42,450 nt of DNA from Clostridia bacterium (GTDB taxonomy: Bacteria > Bacillota > Clostridia > Oscillospirales > Acutalibacteraceae): NCBI GenBank assembly GCA_017935265.1, contig JAGBHX010000057.1:1-42450 (forward strand), in the 5' to 3' direction. The notes beneath the pieces are model-generated. The model ran no database searches. It was not told the origin of the DNA and worked only from the letters and a program-made list of their open reading frames with translations. This document shows, in pieces, positions 32,224 to 40,480 of this stretch (positions are counted from its first letter, which is position 1; each line of letters starts with the position of its first letter). The translations under genes were made by a program, and so were the position numbers.

Positions 32224-33219
32224 CTACAATAAATTAAGTGATTTTAATATAACTACGCCGACAAAAACCGTGAGCACAGAGCCGATACTTGTCCACACAA
32301 CAAGCTGACCCGCAAGCTGCTCATCGTTGTGCATTTCTGCCGCCATAACTGCGCTTGAAACAGCTATAGGCGAGCCAAAAAGAGCAACAAACGCGGCGTA
32401 ATCATCACTGCCGAAGCTGAACAAGCCTGCTTTGGTGAAAAGAATTGCGCAACCAACACCTATTACGGGAGCTATTACAATTCTGAGCAAAGTACCGAAA
32501 GCAATCTGCTTTTTAAGAGAGCTGATAGCTTCAAACGAAAACTGACCGCCCAGAACAATAAGCATCAGCGGTGAAGCCATTTTTGCAACGGTGGAAATTG
32601 CCGAATACAAAAACGGAAGCTGATTTTTTATGGTGAAGCCGGAAATAAAGCTTCTTGCCACAAGGCACAAAAGGCCCAGGCAAATTGCAATAATCAGCGG
32701 ATTTTTTATAATTTTAACTGCGATTGATTTAACACTCGGTTTTTCGTTTTCACCGTCTTTAATAAAGACAGTCAGCGAAATAACCGCTAAAACATTAAAA
32801 AGAGCAATGGAAAAAGCCGAAAGCACCGACACCACCGCAAGCGTTGTGTCACCGCCCAAAGCCTGAGCAAGAGGTATGCCGATTATGGCAAAATTTGAGC
32901 GAAATGCACTTTGAAGAATAACGCCCTTTTGCTTCGGCTCTCTGACAAAAAGCATAACCGCAACCAAGCCGACAGCAAAAAGCACAAGAATTGCACCCAC
33001 GGCATAGCCCACAGTTGACCAATTGATTGAAGAAATGCCGTCGATTTCATACACGTTAAAAAACAACAGCATAGGCAGTGCCACTCTGAAGCCGAGCTTG
33101 TTGGCGGTTTTGAGAAACTTTTCGTCATAAAACCTTCTCTGACGAAGAAAATAACCCAGAGCAATGAGCAAAACAATAGGCAAAACCGCATTTGCGGCAT
33201 ACAAAAAAATGCTTATCAT
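32224..33219 (-). CDS. AEC (auxin efflux carrier) family permease
   Basis: This is a 331-residue protein with about ten membrane helices in two halves of five. The opening ANAVLPIVLLIALGYFLRQRRFY, LPMLLFFNVYEID, the region LQSAFRSNFAIIGIPLAQALGG and the C-terminal SPIAVSSAVMAAEM are characteristic of AEC transporters, several of which move malate or other carboxylates. Its ATG overlaps the preceding stop as ATGA, so it is coupled to the small unknown gene. The unit also holds an MBL-fold hydrolase. Substrate unknown. Confidence 0.88.
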   Translation of the reverse strand: MISIFLYAANAVLPIVLLIALGYFLRQRRFYDEKFLKTANKLGFRVALPMLLFFNVYEIDGISSINWSTVGYAVGAILVLFAVGLVAVMLFVREPKQKGVILQSAFRSNFAIIGIPLAQALGGDTTLAVVSVLSAFSIALFNVLAVISLTVFIKDGENEKPSVKSIAVKIIKNPLIIAICLGLLCLVARSFISGFTIKNQLPFLYSAISTVAKMASPLMLIVLGGQFSFEAISSLKKQIAFGTLLRIVIAPVIGVGCAILFTKAGLFSFGSDDYAAFVALFGSPIAVSSAVMAAEMHNDEQLAGQLVVWTSIGSVLTVFVGVVILKSLNLL

Positions 33220-33560
33220 AGCCGGGCTCTTTCTTTCATTACGGTGTCGTAGGCCTCCTGCAACCACTGCCTTGCCTTTTCAACCCCGTCATCGTTGCCT
33301 TCAAATTCAAGCGACTGAATTTTGCTTTCATCCACAGCGTCAAAGGATTGATTGCCCACAAAGCACTGGGCGCAAACAACAAAGCTCTTTTCGCCGTCAG
33401 TCTCTTTTTCATTGAGAAAGGTGCGGTATTTAAACTCCTCGTCTGAGGCATTATGCCTTTGGGGATTTAATGAAAGTGAGCCTGTGTAGGAATTGCTTTT
33501 CCAGCCTACATTGGCCGCACCCACAAGATATTTGTAGCTTAAAACTTTTACTTCACTCAT
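33216..33560 (-). CDS. Unknown small cytoplasmic protein, 114 residues
   Basis: I do not recognise a family. The protein has no signal or membrane segment. It contains WKSNSYTGSLSLNPQRHNAS near the N-terminus, a CAQC pair in the middle and an acidic C-terminal helix ending KERARL. ATG 33560 lies 7 nt after GGAGG; an in-frame ATG at 33578 precedes that site and is rejected. It is the first gene of a three-gene unit with the AEC permease (4-nt overlap) and MBL hydrolase, with its own good promoter. Confidence 0.72.
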   Translation of the reverse strand: MSEVKVLSYKYLVGAANVGWKSNSYTGSLSLNPQRHNASDEEFKYRTFLNEKETDGEKSFVVCAQCFVGNQSFDAVDESKIQSLEFEGNDDGVEKARQWLQEAYDTVMKERARL

Positions 33561-33587
33561 CGCCAAGCCTCCGTTCAATACTGAAAC

Positions 33588-33616
33588 ATTATATCACCTT
33601 TTAAAAATCATATCAA
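33588..33616 (-). promoter_or_regulatory. Promoter of the unknown-AEC-MBL unit
   Basis: Minus strand: TTGATA (33611-33616), 17 nt ending TGA, TATAAT (33588-33593): a consensus extended -10 promoter right after the terminator of the upstream gene. Confidence 0.82.
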
Positions 33617-33617
33617 C

Positions 33618-33644
33618 AAAAAAGAGGCAGAAAATATCTGCCTC
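33618..33644 (-). terminator. Terminator of the PI-PLC-like gene, overlapping its stop codon
   Basis: GAGGCAG pairs with CTGCCTC around a 7-nt loop, followed by TTTTTT on the minus strand. The TGA stop codon (33643-33645) overlaps the first bases of the stem. Confidence 0.88.
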
Positions 33645-34782
33645 AAAAATTATTTATTCTCACTGTTTTGCTGTTATCAAAAGACACAGCGTAACTCTCT
33701 GCGGTCAGGTCATTTCTCACGGGATAATCGGTAGAGAGAATCTGTGCTCCGCTGAGCATAGCATTTTCACGCTTTTCCTGTGACACAGAGGTGAAGGTAT
33801 CCACCTGAGTTCTCACAATGAGGTTATACTCCCCTATTATTTCTTCGCTTGCTTCAAGAGCCTCTGTCGGGTCATTGATGAGCAAAAAGCTCGCGTAAGA
33901 CAAATCCTTATCATCATAACGAAGCATAGGAAACATCGCCTGAGTTTTAATACTTTCATCAAGGGCAATGTATTCCTCGGTCACAGCCGTGTCGTGAAGA
34001 AGCACAAGCACCTTACCGAGCATATCCTCAGCCTCACACCAATCGTCAGCAAAACGCATTTCAGCAAAGGAATTATACTCGCGAAGCATATCCTTCGGAG
34101 TAAAAAGCTTATCGCCCAAAGTCTTATAAAGAAGCTCCTCCAGCACCAAAGTATAATCAAGGTTAAAAAACTTCATATTTTCCATCGGGAAGAACAGAGT
34201 TTTCGGCTCAATAATGATTGTAACGGGCAAATGATTCGGATTATAATCTGACCACATTCTGATTTCTTTAAGAGCAAGTTCAAAATCGTAGCAGGTTGTT
34301 CCGTTGTCAAGGTTGGGGCTGTGCATACAGACAAATGAAATATCCTCGCCGTTTTTTACGGTTTCAATATCCATTTCGATGCTTCTTATTCCGCAATTGA
34401 ACTGTTCGGTAAGAGTCTGGCTTGAAAACTCTCCCGATTTGTCACTTACAAGCCCGAATGTCAGGGTTGAAAGATTATCAAAAATCTGACGGTAAGCCTC
34501 AACGGATTGTGTCTGATAGCTGTTGTGAGTAGCAATGAATGAAAGTTCATTAAACTTAACTCCGTTTTCCGGCGATTGTTTTAAATCACCTGCAAAAAAA
34601 TTCTGCTCATTTATTCTGGGCATCTCTGAATTTGCATATGCCGTTTCGAGCTGTGCAATTCTCTGTGTCTGAGCCTGTTTGTCAATTTCGCGTTGAGCGG
34701 CATTTTGTGAAAAAACCGACGGCAAAAGCATCACCGTAGCCACAAGAAGTGATACCGCTTTTTTTATTATATTTCCTAACAT
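33643..34782 (-). CDS. Secreted PI-PLC-like phosphodiesterase (PI-PLC-C1 type)
   Basis: This is a 379-residue protein. The N-terminus MLGNIIKKAVSLLVATVMLLPSVFS is a signal peptide, so it is exported. FIATHNSYQ gives the first catalytic His; CGIRSIEMDIE and the second His in CMHSPNLDNGTTC follow; then LPVTIIIEPKT. This set matches the calcium-dependent phosphoinositide-type phospholipase C family (PI-PLC X-like). It may cleave phosphodiesters in lipids or polymers outside the cell. The start is the second ATG (34782), 7 nt after GTGAGG. It is divergent from the purple-acid-phosphatase-like gene. Confidence 0.82.
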   Translation of the reverse strand: MLGNIIKKAVSLLVATVMLLPSVFSQNAAQREIDKQAQTQRIAQLETAYANSEMPRINEQNFFAGDLKQSPENGVKFNELSFIATHNSYQTQSVEAYRQIFDNLSTLTFGLVSDKSGEFSSQTLTEQFNCGIRSIEMDIETVKNGEDISFVCMHSPNLDNGTTCYDFELALKEIRMWSDYNPNHLPVTIIIEPKTLFFPMENMKFFNLDYTLVLEELLYKTLGDKLFTPKDMLREYNSFAEMRFADDWCEAEDMLGKVLVLLHDTAVTEEYIALDESIKTQAMFPMLRYDDKDLSYASFLLINDPTEALEASEEIIGEYNLIVRTQVDTFTSVSQEKRENAMLSGAQILSTDYPVRNDLTAESYAVSFDNSKTVRINNF

Positions 34783-34810
34783 AATCATACCTCACTTAAG
34801 CAATGCAGTC

Positions 34811-34839
34811 ATTATAGCAATTTAAAATTAAAAATGCAA
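34811..34839 (-). promoter_or_regulatory. Promoter of the PI-PLC-like gene
   Basis: Minus strand: TTGCAT (34834-34839), 17 nt, TATAAT (34811-34816). Confidence 0.82.
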
Positions 34840-34849
34840 TATAAATCCA

Positions 34850-34877
34850 TTGAAAATAGGATTTATTGTGATATAAT
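34850..34877 (+). promoter_or_regulatory. Promoter of the purple-acid-phosphatase-like gene
   Basis: TTGAAA (34850-34855), 16 nt ending TGA, TATAAT (34872-34877), an extended -10 promoter. It lies 10 bp from the divergent promoter, so one regulator could cover both. Confidence 0.8.
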
Positions 34878-34905
34878 AGGATTATCTTTTTTCAGGAGGT
34901 ATAAT

Positions 34906-36534
34906 ATGTCTTTTAAAGAAAAACCTGTAAGAGGCTCAACCAAGAACCCTGACCATATAATGCTCAGCATCTCTGACGATGCAAAAACCACTATGACCGT
35001 TACCTGGAGAACCTCCACCGATGTTCCCACAGGCTATGCTCTTTGCCGCAAAGACGGTTGCAACGATGAAATCAGAGCAGAAGCAATCTCTGAAATTTTT
35101 GAAAGTGACATTGACGTCAGCTACATTCATTGGGCAAAAATCACAGGTCTTGAGCCCGGCACAAAATATTATTACACCTGCGGTAACGACGAAAACCGAA
35201 GTGATGAGTTTTATTTTGAAACAGAGCCCGAAAACCTGACAAAATTCAAATTCATTGCAATTTCCGACCATCAGAAGTGCAAAAACTTCAACAAGCCCGA
35301 TTATTCTGAATTGCAGGATTGGCTCAACGAAATTCTTAAAAAGCACCCTGACACCCGCTTTATTTTAACAGGCGGCGACAACACAGACTGCGGTCAGCAC
35401 GAGGTTCAGTGGAACGGTATGTTCAGCGGACTTACGGGAATTATTGAGCACATTCCGTATATGATGACCCTCGGCAATCATGACAACCGCGGCTTTGAGG
35501 TTTACAGCGAAGAAGAGTGCATCGGCAGATATTATTCCGAGCCTGCTGAATTTTTCGGCAAGCAGTTTAAATATTCTTACCCCTACAACGGGCCTAAGGA
35601 TTGGAAGACCGAAAACTACTCTTTCAACTACGGCAACTGTCACTTTGTGGTTTACGGCATAAACGGCCCCGAGGACGTGAACGAATGGTCACTTGAAGAC
35701 CACAAAAGCCACGACAAAACCTGGACCTTCGGTGCTTATCACTTCCCCATTTACTATTCAGGCCCTGAGCTTTCCAACGACGATGCCTACCCGATGATGA
35801 GAGAAAGTATGGAAAAATGCGACATTCTTTTCTCAGGTCACGAGCATAACTTTTCAAGAAGCTATCCCATAAGAAATGAGGAGCTTTTTGACAAGCCTTC
35901 TCAGGGCACAATTCACTATATGCTGGGCAACGCCAACAACAATCCCCCCGGCTCACGCACACTTGACAAGGTGTGGCATTGCTCCTTCTATCCGCAGGAG
36001 GAATATAACCAGATGGTTGCAATCGTTGAGGTTGACGGCAACAAGGTTACAATGACATCTGTTTTAAACGACGGCAGAATTGTGGATGAGTGCATCATTG
36101 ACAAAGAAAAGGACGACATATTCCCCCACCGAGTTGCTCCCATTTTCAAGCAGACAAGGCTGATGTTCAAGGGTGTTGACCTGGGTCTTTGTATGGCAAT
36201 TACTCCCCCCGAAGAAAAAGATGGTGTGTGGTACGCTCCCATGGCAACAATGGTGTCTTTCATCGGCGGTCTTTCCGTTAAAGAAAAGGGCAAGGTCACC
36301 TGTGAGGTTTACGGACACAAGGCAACATTTTTTGAAGGCAGCGATGTAGCCCTTGCCGACGGTAAGGAATTCACAATGAATGCCAAGGTTTACCGCGGCA
36401 GAGAAAATCAGCTTTATATTCCCATTGAAGGATTTACAAAAATTTTCGGTATGAAATGGGCATATGCCAAGAGAAATAATTTCATATCGGTTGAATACAT
36501 CAACGAAGATAAACCGGTAACCCTTCAGCCGTAA
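34906..36534 (+). CDS. Purple-acid-phosphatase-like metallophosphoesterase with C-terminal stalk-like domain
   Basis: This is a 542-residue protein. Residues about 15-110 form a fibronectin-III-like purple acid phosphatase N domain (MTVTWRTSTDVPTGYAL, GLEPGTKYYYTCG). The metallophosphoesterase domain shows ISDHQ, GGDNTDCG, LGNHDN and FSGHEHNFSR as metal ligands. The C-terminal about 90 residues (KEFTMNAKVYRGRENQ, IPIEGFTKIFGMKW) resemble the copper-amine-oxidase-N stalk domain. No signal peptide is visible at ATG 34906, which has a clear AGGAGG, although all these domains are normally extracellular. It should hydrolyse phosphomonoesters. Confidence 0.85.
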   Translation: MSFKEKPVRGSTKNPDHIMLSISDDAKTTMTVTWRTSTDVPTGYALCRKDGCNDEIRAEAISEIFESDIDVSYIHWAKITGLEPGTKYYYTCGNDENRSDEFYFETEPENLTKFKFIAISDHQKCKNFNKPDYSELQDWLNEILKKHPDTRFILTGGDNTDCGQHEVQWNGMFSGLTGIIEHIPYMMTLGNHDNRGFEVYSEEECIGRYYSEPAEFFGKQFKYSYPYNGPKDWKTENYSFNYGNCHFVVYGINGPEDVNEWSLEDHKSHDKTWTFGAYHFPIYYSGPELSNDDAYPMMRESMEKCDILFSGHEHNFSRSYPIRNEELFDKPSQGTIHYMLGNANNNPPGSRTLDKVWHCSFYPQEEYNQMVAIVEVDGNKVTMTSVLNDGRIVDECIIDKEKDDIFPHRVAPIFKQTRLMFKGVDLGLCMAITPPEEKDGVWYAPMATMVSFIGGLSVKEKGKVTCEVYGHKATFFEGSDVALADGKEFTMNAKVYRGRENQLYIPIEGFTKIFGMKWAYAKRNNFISVEYINEDKPVTLQP

Positions 36535-36660
36535 CTCCTTGAGGTAAGGAGGGCTGTTGGCTGACGGCAGCGTTTCGTAAAGGTTAACGACCTTGGCAAT
36601 CCGTTAACAAAGCAAAGAAATCGGGAGGGCAAATGCCCTCCCGTAATTTATATGGTATTA
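36535..36660. other. Structured convergent intergenic region (126 bp)
   Basis: It contains CTCCTT/AAGGAG directly after the stop codon (36535-36551), GCTGTT/GGCAGC (36553-36571), GTTAACG/CGTTAAC (36583-36608) and the strong CGGGAGGGC/GCCCTCCCG hairpin (36622-36643). The last can act as terminator for both neighbours, although T runs are short. No coding sequence is seen. Confidence 0.5.
36622..36643. terminator. Terminator-like hairpin between the phosphatase and argH
   Basis: CGGGAGGGC pairs with GCCCTCCCG around AAAT; followed by TAATTTATAT on plus and ATTTCTTTG on minus. The stem is strong, the T runs are moderate. Confidence 0.65.
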
Positions 36661-37980
36661 TCAGATATCAAAAAGTCCTCTTCTCTTAACGCAGGTTTCG
36701 AGGTTGATTGCTTCATAAACGCCGTCGTCAAAGAGGTCGCAGATTTTTTTGTACTCATCAAGAGGAAGAGTTTCAAGGGTGTAATTGTTTGCAATGCAGA
36801 ATGCAACGATTTCGCCTGTTGCCTTGTAGGCATCGCGGAATGCAAGACCCTTGCTTACAAGGTAGTCTGCGCAGTCGGTGGCGTTGATAAATCCGCCTGC
36901 AGCCGCTTTTCTCATATTTTCGGGCAAAGCGGTCATTGTGTCAATCATAGGAATAAATGCTGTCAGGCACATTCTCACTGTGTCGATAGCCTCAAAGGTG
37001 AGATCCTTATCCTCCTGCATATCTTTGTTATAAGCAAGGGGAAGACCTTTCATCATTGTGAGAAGAGCATTCAAATCACCGAAAACACGGCCTGCCTTAC
37101 CGCGGATAAGCTCTGCAAGGTCGGGGTTTTTCTTCTGAGGCATAATGCTTGAGCCTGTTGAAAAAGCATCGTCAAGCTCAACAAATTTAAACTCCCAGGA
37201 GCACCAGAGAATAATCTCTTCGCTGAAGCGTGAAAGATGCACCATAACAAGTGACATTGCGCAGGCAATTTCAGCGCAGAAATCTCTGTCGGCAACGCCG
37301 TCAAGGGTGTTAGCGGTATAGCCGCCCTCAAAGCCCAAAAGCTTTGCAGACATTGCTCTGTCGATAGGATATGTAGTGCCTGCCAGCGCGCCTGAGCCCA
37401 GAGGAGAAACGTCCATTCGCTTAACAGCATCCTCAAGGCGGCTTACATCACGCTTGAACATTTCAATATATGCGCCAAAGTGGTAGCCCATTGTGATTGG
37501 CTGAGCACGCTGAAGATGAGTGTAGCCGGGCATAACCATTTTGGAATATTCTTTCTTTTTCTTTTCGAGTACGGTCAGAAGCTCCTCAAGCTGAGCCTTG
37601 ATTGAAGCGCACTCCTTTTTGAGATACATTCTCACGTCGGTGGCAACCTGGTCGTTACGGCTTCTTGCTGTGTGAAGTCTTTTGCCGGGGTCGCCCACAC
37701 GGGCTGTGAGGGTCTGCTCAATAAATGTGTGGATATCCTCCGCATCGGGGTCAATCGTAAGCTCACCTGCAGTGATTTCATCACGGATTTTGTTAAGCTC
37801 TTTAATTATAATATCGCAATCCTCTGCGCTGATAATACCCTGCGCGCCGAGCATTGTTGCGTGGCCGATACTGCCGTTGATGTCTTCAACATACATACGG
37901 CTGTCGGTTGCAATGGATGAATTGAAGTCGTTGGTTTTTTTATCGGCCTCTTTTGAAAAACGGCCTGCCCAAAGTTTCAT
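36661..37980 (-). CDS. argH: Argininosuccinate lyase
   Basis: This is a 439-residue protein of the fumarase/aspartase superfamily. It starts MKLWAGRFSKEADKKTNDFNSS, typical of ArgH; HTFIEQTL, TARSRNDQVATD and the signature GSSIMPQKKNPD (about residues 270-281) are present. It splits argininosuccinate to arginine and fumarate, the last step of arginine synthesis. argG is not adjacent, which is less usual in Firmicutes. RBS AGGAG precedes ATG 37980. No ArgR box was recognised. Confidence 0.96.
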   Translation of the reverse strand: MKLWAGRFSKEADKKTNDFNSSIATDSRMYVEDINGSIGHATMLGAQGIISAEDCDIIIKELNKIRDEITAGELTIDPDAEDIHTFIEQTLTARVGDPGKRLHTARSRNDQVATDVRMYLKKECASIKAQLEELLTVLEKKKKEYSKMVMPGYTHLQRAQPITMGYHFGAYIEMFKRDVSRLEDAVKRMDVSPLGSGALAGTTYPIDRAMSAKLLGFEGGYTANTLDGVADRDFCAEIACAMSLVMVHLSRFSEEIILWCSWEFKFVELDDAFSTGSSIMPQKKNPDLAELIRGKAGRVFGDLNALLTMMKGLPLAYNKDMQEDKDLTFEAIDTVRMCLTAFIPMIDTMTALPENMRKAAAGGFINATDCADYLVSKGLAFRDAYKATGEIVAFCIANNYTLETLPLDEYKKICDLFDDGVYEAINLETCVKRRGLFDI

Positions 37981-38017
37981 TTTTGTCGCTCCTTAGTTTA
38001 CAAATCTACGGTTTAAT

Positions 38018-38046
38018 ATTTTATCACAAAAAGTATTTCAATGCAA
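38018..38046 (-). promoter_or_regulatory. Promoter of argH
   Basis: Minus strand: TTGCAT (38041-38046), 17 nt ending TGA, TAAAAT (38018-38023). It fits exactly into the gap after the deoA stop. An alternative TTGAAA-17-TATTAA pair overlaps it. Confidence 0.65.
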
Positions 38047-39348
38047 TTATTTTATCACTTTTATTACGGCTTTGTGCTCTTTTGTGTAATCGGTTGAAAA
38101 TTCAAGTGCATTTTTAAACAGCTTTTCGGCAGAAGAGAAGCTGTCTTTTTTGTTTGAATAAAGGGTTGCAATAACGTCGCCCGTCTGCACCCTGTCCCCT
38201 GTTTTTTTGTGAAGAATTATGCCTGCGGAAAAGTCGATTGAGTCTTCCTTACTCTCTCGGCCTGCGCCGAGAATAACGGAAGAAGTGCCAATTTTCTGTG
38301 CATCCATAAACGAAATATATCCGTCATTTTCGCTTACAATATCATAGCTGAATTCTGCCTTCGGAAATTGTTCAGGGCAGTCAATCCATTCTGCATTTCC
38401 GCCCTGAGCTGTTACCATAGCTTTGAGCTTTTGGAGAGCTGAGCCGTTTTCTACCGCTTCAAGTGCCATTTTTTCACACTCTTCATATCCCTTTGAGTGA
38501 ACAAGGCAGAGCATATTTGAAGCAAGGGCAATACACACCTCAAAAAGGTCGTCCTTCTGCTTGCCGCAAAGAACATTGATTGCCTCTTTCACTTCCAGAG
38601 AATTGCCGATTGCTGTGCCGAGGGGTACATCCATATCAGTGATGAGTGCAACGGTTTTTCTGCCTGCGGAATTGCCGATTGACACCATTTTTTGTGCCAG
38701 TTCAGTTGAAGCCTCAACAGTTTTCATAAAAGCTCCGCTGCCTGTTTTAACATCAAGCACTATTCCCTGTGAACCGGCGGCGAGCTTTTTGCTCATTATG
38801 CTGGAGGCAATGAGAGGGATACTGTCGACGGTTGCAGTTACGTCACGAAGGGCATATAGCTTTTTGTCTGCAGGAGCAAGATTGCCCGTCTGCCCCACAA
38901 CACAAAGTCCGCAGTCGTTAACAGCTTTAATAAAATCCTCTTTTGAAAGGGCGGTATCAAAGCCGCTGATTGATTCAAGCTTGTCGATTGTGCCGCCTGT
39001 GTGACCGAGACCTCTGCCCGACATTTTGGCAACCTTACCGCCGCAAGCGGCAACGATTGGAGCCACAATCAGCGTGGTTTTGTCGCCGACTCCCCCTGTG
39101 GAGTGCTTATCAACGGTGAAGCCTTCAACATCGCTCAAATCAACCATATCACCCGAATGTGCCATGGCAAGAGTGAGGTCGGTGATTTCTTCGTCAGTCA
39201 TACCGTTAAACCATATTGCCATCATCAAAGCGGATGCCTGATAATCGTGAATTTTTTCTTTTGTGAAGCCGTCAACAAAAAATTCAATTTCTTCTTTTGT
39301 CAGGGCTTCACCGTATTTTTTCTTTTGAATAATGTCGTAAATTCTCAT
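38047..39348 (-). CDS. deoA: Pyrimidine-nucleoside/thymidine phosphorylase
   Basis: This is a 433-residue protein. KHSTGGVGDKTTLIVAPIVAACGGKVAKMSGRGLGHTGGTIDKLE (near residues 80-125, located by KHSTGGVGDK) is the family signature. The middle part has VKTGSGAFMK, and a C-terminal barrel-sandwich domain contains LHKKTGDRVQTGD. It splits pyrimidine nucleosides with phosphate, giving deoxyribose- or ribose-1-phosphate that DeoB converts. Its ATG directly abuts the deoB stop. Clostridial enzymes are often Pdp (uridine and thymidine); the symbol is therefore approximate. Confidence 0.95.
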   Translation of the reverse strand: MRIYDIIQKKKYGEALTKEEIEFFVDGFTKEKIHDYQASALMMAIWFNGMTDEEITDLTLAMAHSGDMVDLSDVEGFTVDKHSTGGVGDKTTLIVAPIVAACGGKVAKMSGRGLGHTGGTIDKLESISGFDTALSKEDFIKAVNDCGLCVVGQTGNLAPADKKLYALRDVTATVDSIPLIASSIMSKKLAAGSQGIVLDVKTGSGAFMKTVEASTELAQKMVSIGNSAGRKTVALITDMDVPLGTAIGNSLEVKEAINVLCGKQKDDLFEVCIALASNMLCLVHSKGYEECEKMALEAVENGSALQKLKAMVTAQGGNAEWIDCPEQFPKAEFSYDIVSENDGYISFMDAQKIGTSSVILGAGRESKEDSIDFSAGIILHKKTGDRVQTGDVIATLYSNKKDSFSSAEKLFKNALEFSTDYTKEHKAVIKVIK

Positions 39349-40476
39349 TCAATCACCCAAAAAGTTATTTTCAATCATTCTGCCAACAAAATCAAAGCCA
39401 TCAACCGTGCCGAAATTATGGGACAATTCATTGTGAGCATAAGCAATGAAAGGCACGTATTCTCTTGAATGGTCGGTGCTTTCGGTCAAGGGGTCACAGC
39501 CGTGGTCTGCGGTTACAATAAGCAAATCGTTTTCGCTGAGTTTTTCTGTAAAATCACCCAGCCAACGGTCAAATTCGCTCAAGGCATTTGCATAGCCGTC
39601 AATGTCGTTGCGATGACCGTAAAGCATATCAAAATCCACAAGATTGGTAAAGCAAAGACCGCAGAAATCCTTTTCGAGAAGCTCCTCAGTTTTTTCCATA
39701 CCCTGAAAATTGTTTTTGGTAAAATGCTTTTCGGTGATGCCTTTGCCTGCAAAAATGTCGTAAATTTTGCCCACGGAAATCACATCAAAGCCTGCACCGC
39801 TGAGCCTGTCAAGAGTTGTGTCACACGGTGGCACAAGGGAAAAATCGTGGCGGTTTTCCGTTCGGGTAAAATTACCCATTTCGCCTGTGAAGGGTCGGGC
39901 AATTACCCTGCCCACTGCGTGCTCACCCTGAAGAATTTCTCTGGCAACACAGCAGTATTCATAAAGAGCTTCAACGGGAACAATATCCTCATGAGCGGCA
40001 ATCTGAAAAACACTGTCGGCAGAAGTGTAAACAATCAAGTTTCCTGTTTCAAGATGCTTTTCACCGTAATCGGCAATTACCTGAGTGCCCGAATACGGTT
40101 TGTTGCAAAGGACTCCCCTGCCCGTTTTTCGGCTGAACTCATCAAGAATTTCTTTCGGGAATCCTTCGGGATAAGTGGGCATAGGCTTTTCGGAAACAAC
40201 ACCGCATATTTCCCAATGCCCTGTGGTGGTGTCTTTGCCCTTGGACTTTTCACTAAGCCTTGCAACACTTGCCGCAGGGCAATTCACCTTTTGACCAACG
40301 GTTACACCGTCGATGTTAAAAAGCCCCATTTTTTGCAGATTGGGCGCATAAAAATTTTTTGAGCCAAAAATCGCTTTAAGGGTATTGCTGCCCTCGTCAC
40401 CGAAGTCGGCTGCATCAGGCATTTCACCGATTCCGAAGGAATCAAGCACAATCAAAAATATACGCTTAAATTTCAT
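39349..40476 (-). CDS. deoB: Phosphopentomutase
   Basis: This is a 375-residue alkaline-phosphatase-superfamily enzyme. FLIVLDSFGIGEMPDAADFGDEGSNTL is the metal-binding N-terminus (located by LDSFGIGE); KGKDTTTGHWEI has the phosphorylated Thr; DMLYGHRND and VTADHGCDP complete the metal site. It interconverts (deoxy)ribose-1- and -5-phosphate. It is between yfcE and deoA in a tight unit for nucleoside salvage. A 297-residue antisense frame is a shadow. Confidence 0.97.
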   Translation of the reverse strand: MKFKRIFLIVLDSFGIGEMPDAADFGDEGSNTLKAIFGSKNFYAPNLQKMGLFNIDGVTVGQKVNCPAASVARLSEKSKGKDTTTGHWEICGVVSEKPMPTYPEGFPKEILDEFSRKTGRGVLCNKPYSGTQVIADYGEKHLETGNLIVYTSADSVFQIAAHEDIVPVEALYEYCCVAREILQGEHAVGRVIARPFTGEMGNFTRTENRHDFSLVPPCDTTLDRLSGAGFDVISVGKIYDIFAGKGITEKHFTKNNFQGMEKTEELLEKDFCGLCFTNLVDFDMLYGHRNDIDGYANALSEFDRWLGDFTEKLSENDLLIVTADHGCDPLTESTDHSREYVPFIAYAHNELSHNFGTVDGFDFVGRMIENNFLGD

Positions 40477-40480
40477 TCAA

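Noticed and set aside
31673..32308. 211-residue open frame on the plus strand
   Set aside because: It is antisense to the MBL-fold gene and lacks a ribosome binding site.
39469..40362. 297-residue open frame on the plus strand
   Set aside because: It is exactly antisense to deoB, whose motifs are complete; composition is that of a shadow frame and there is no ribosome binding site.
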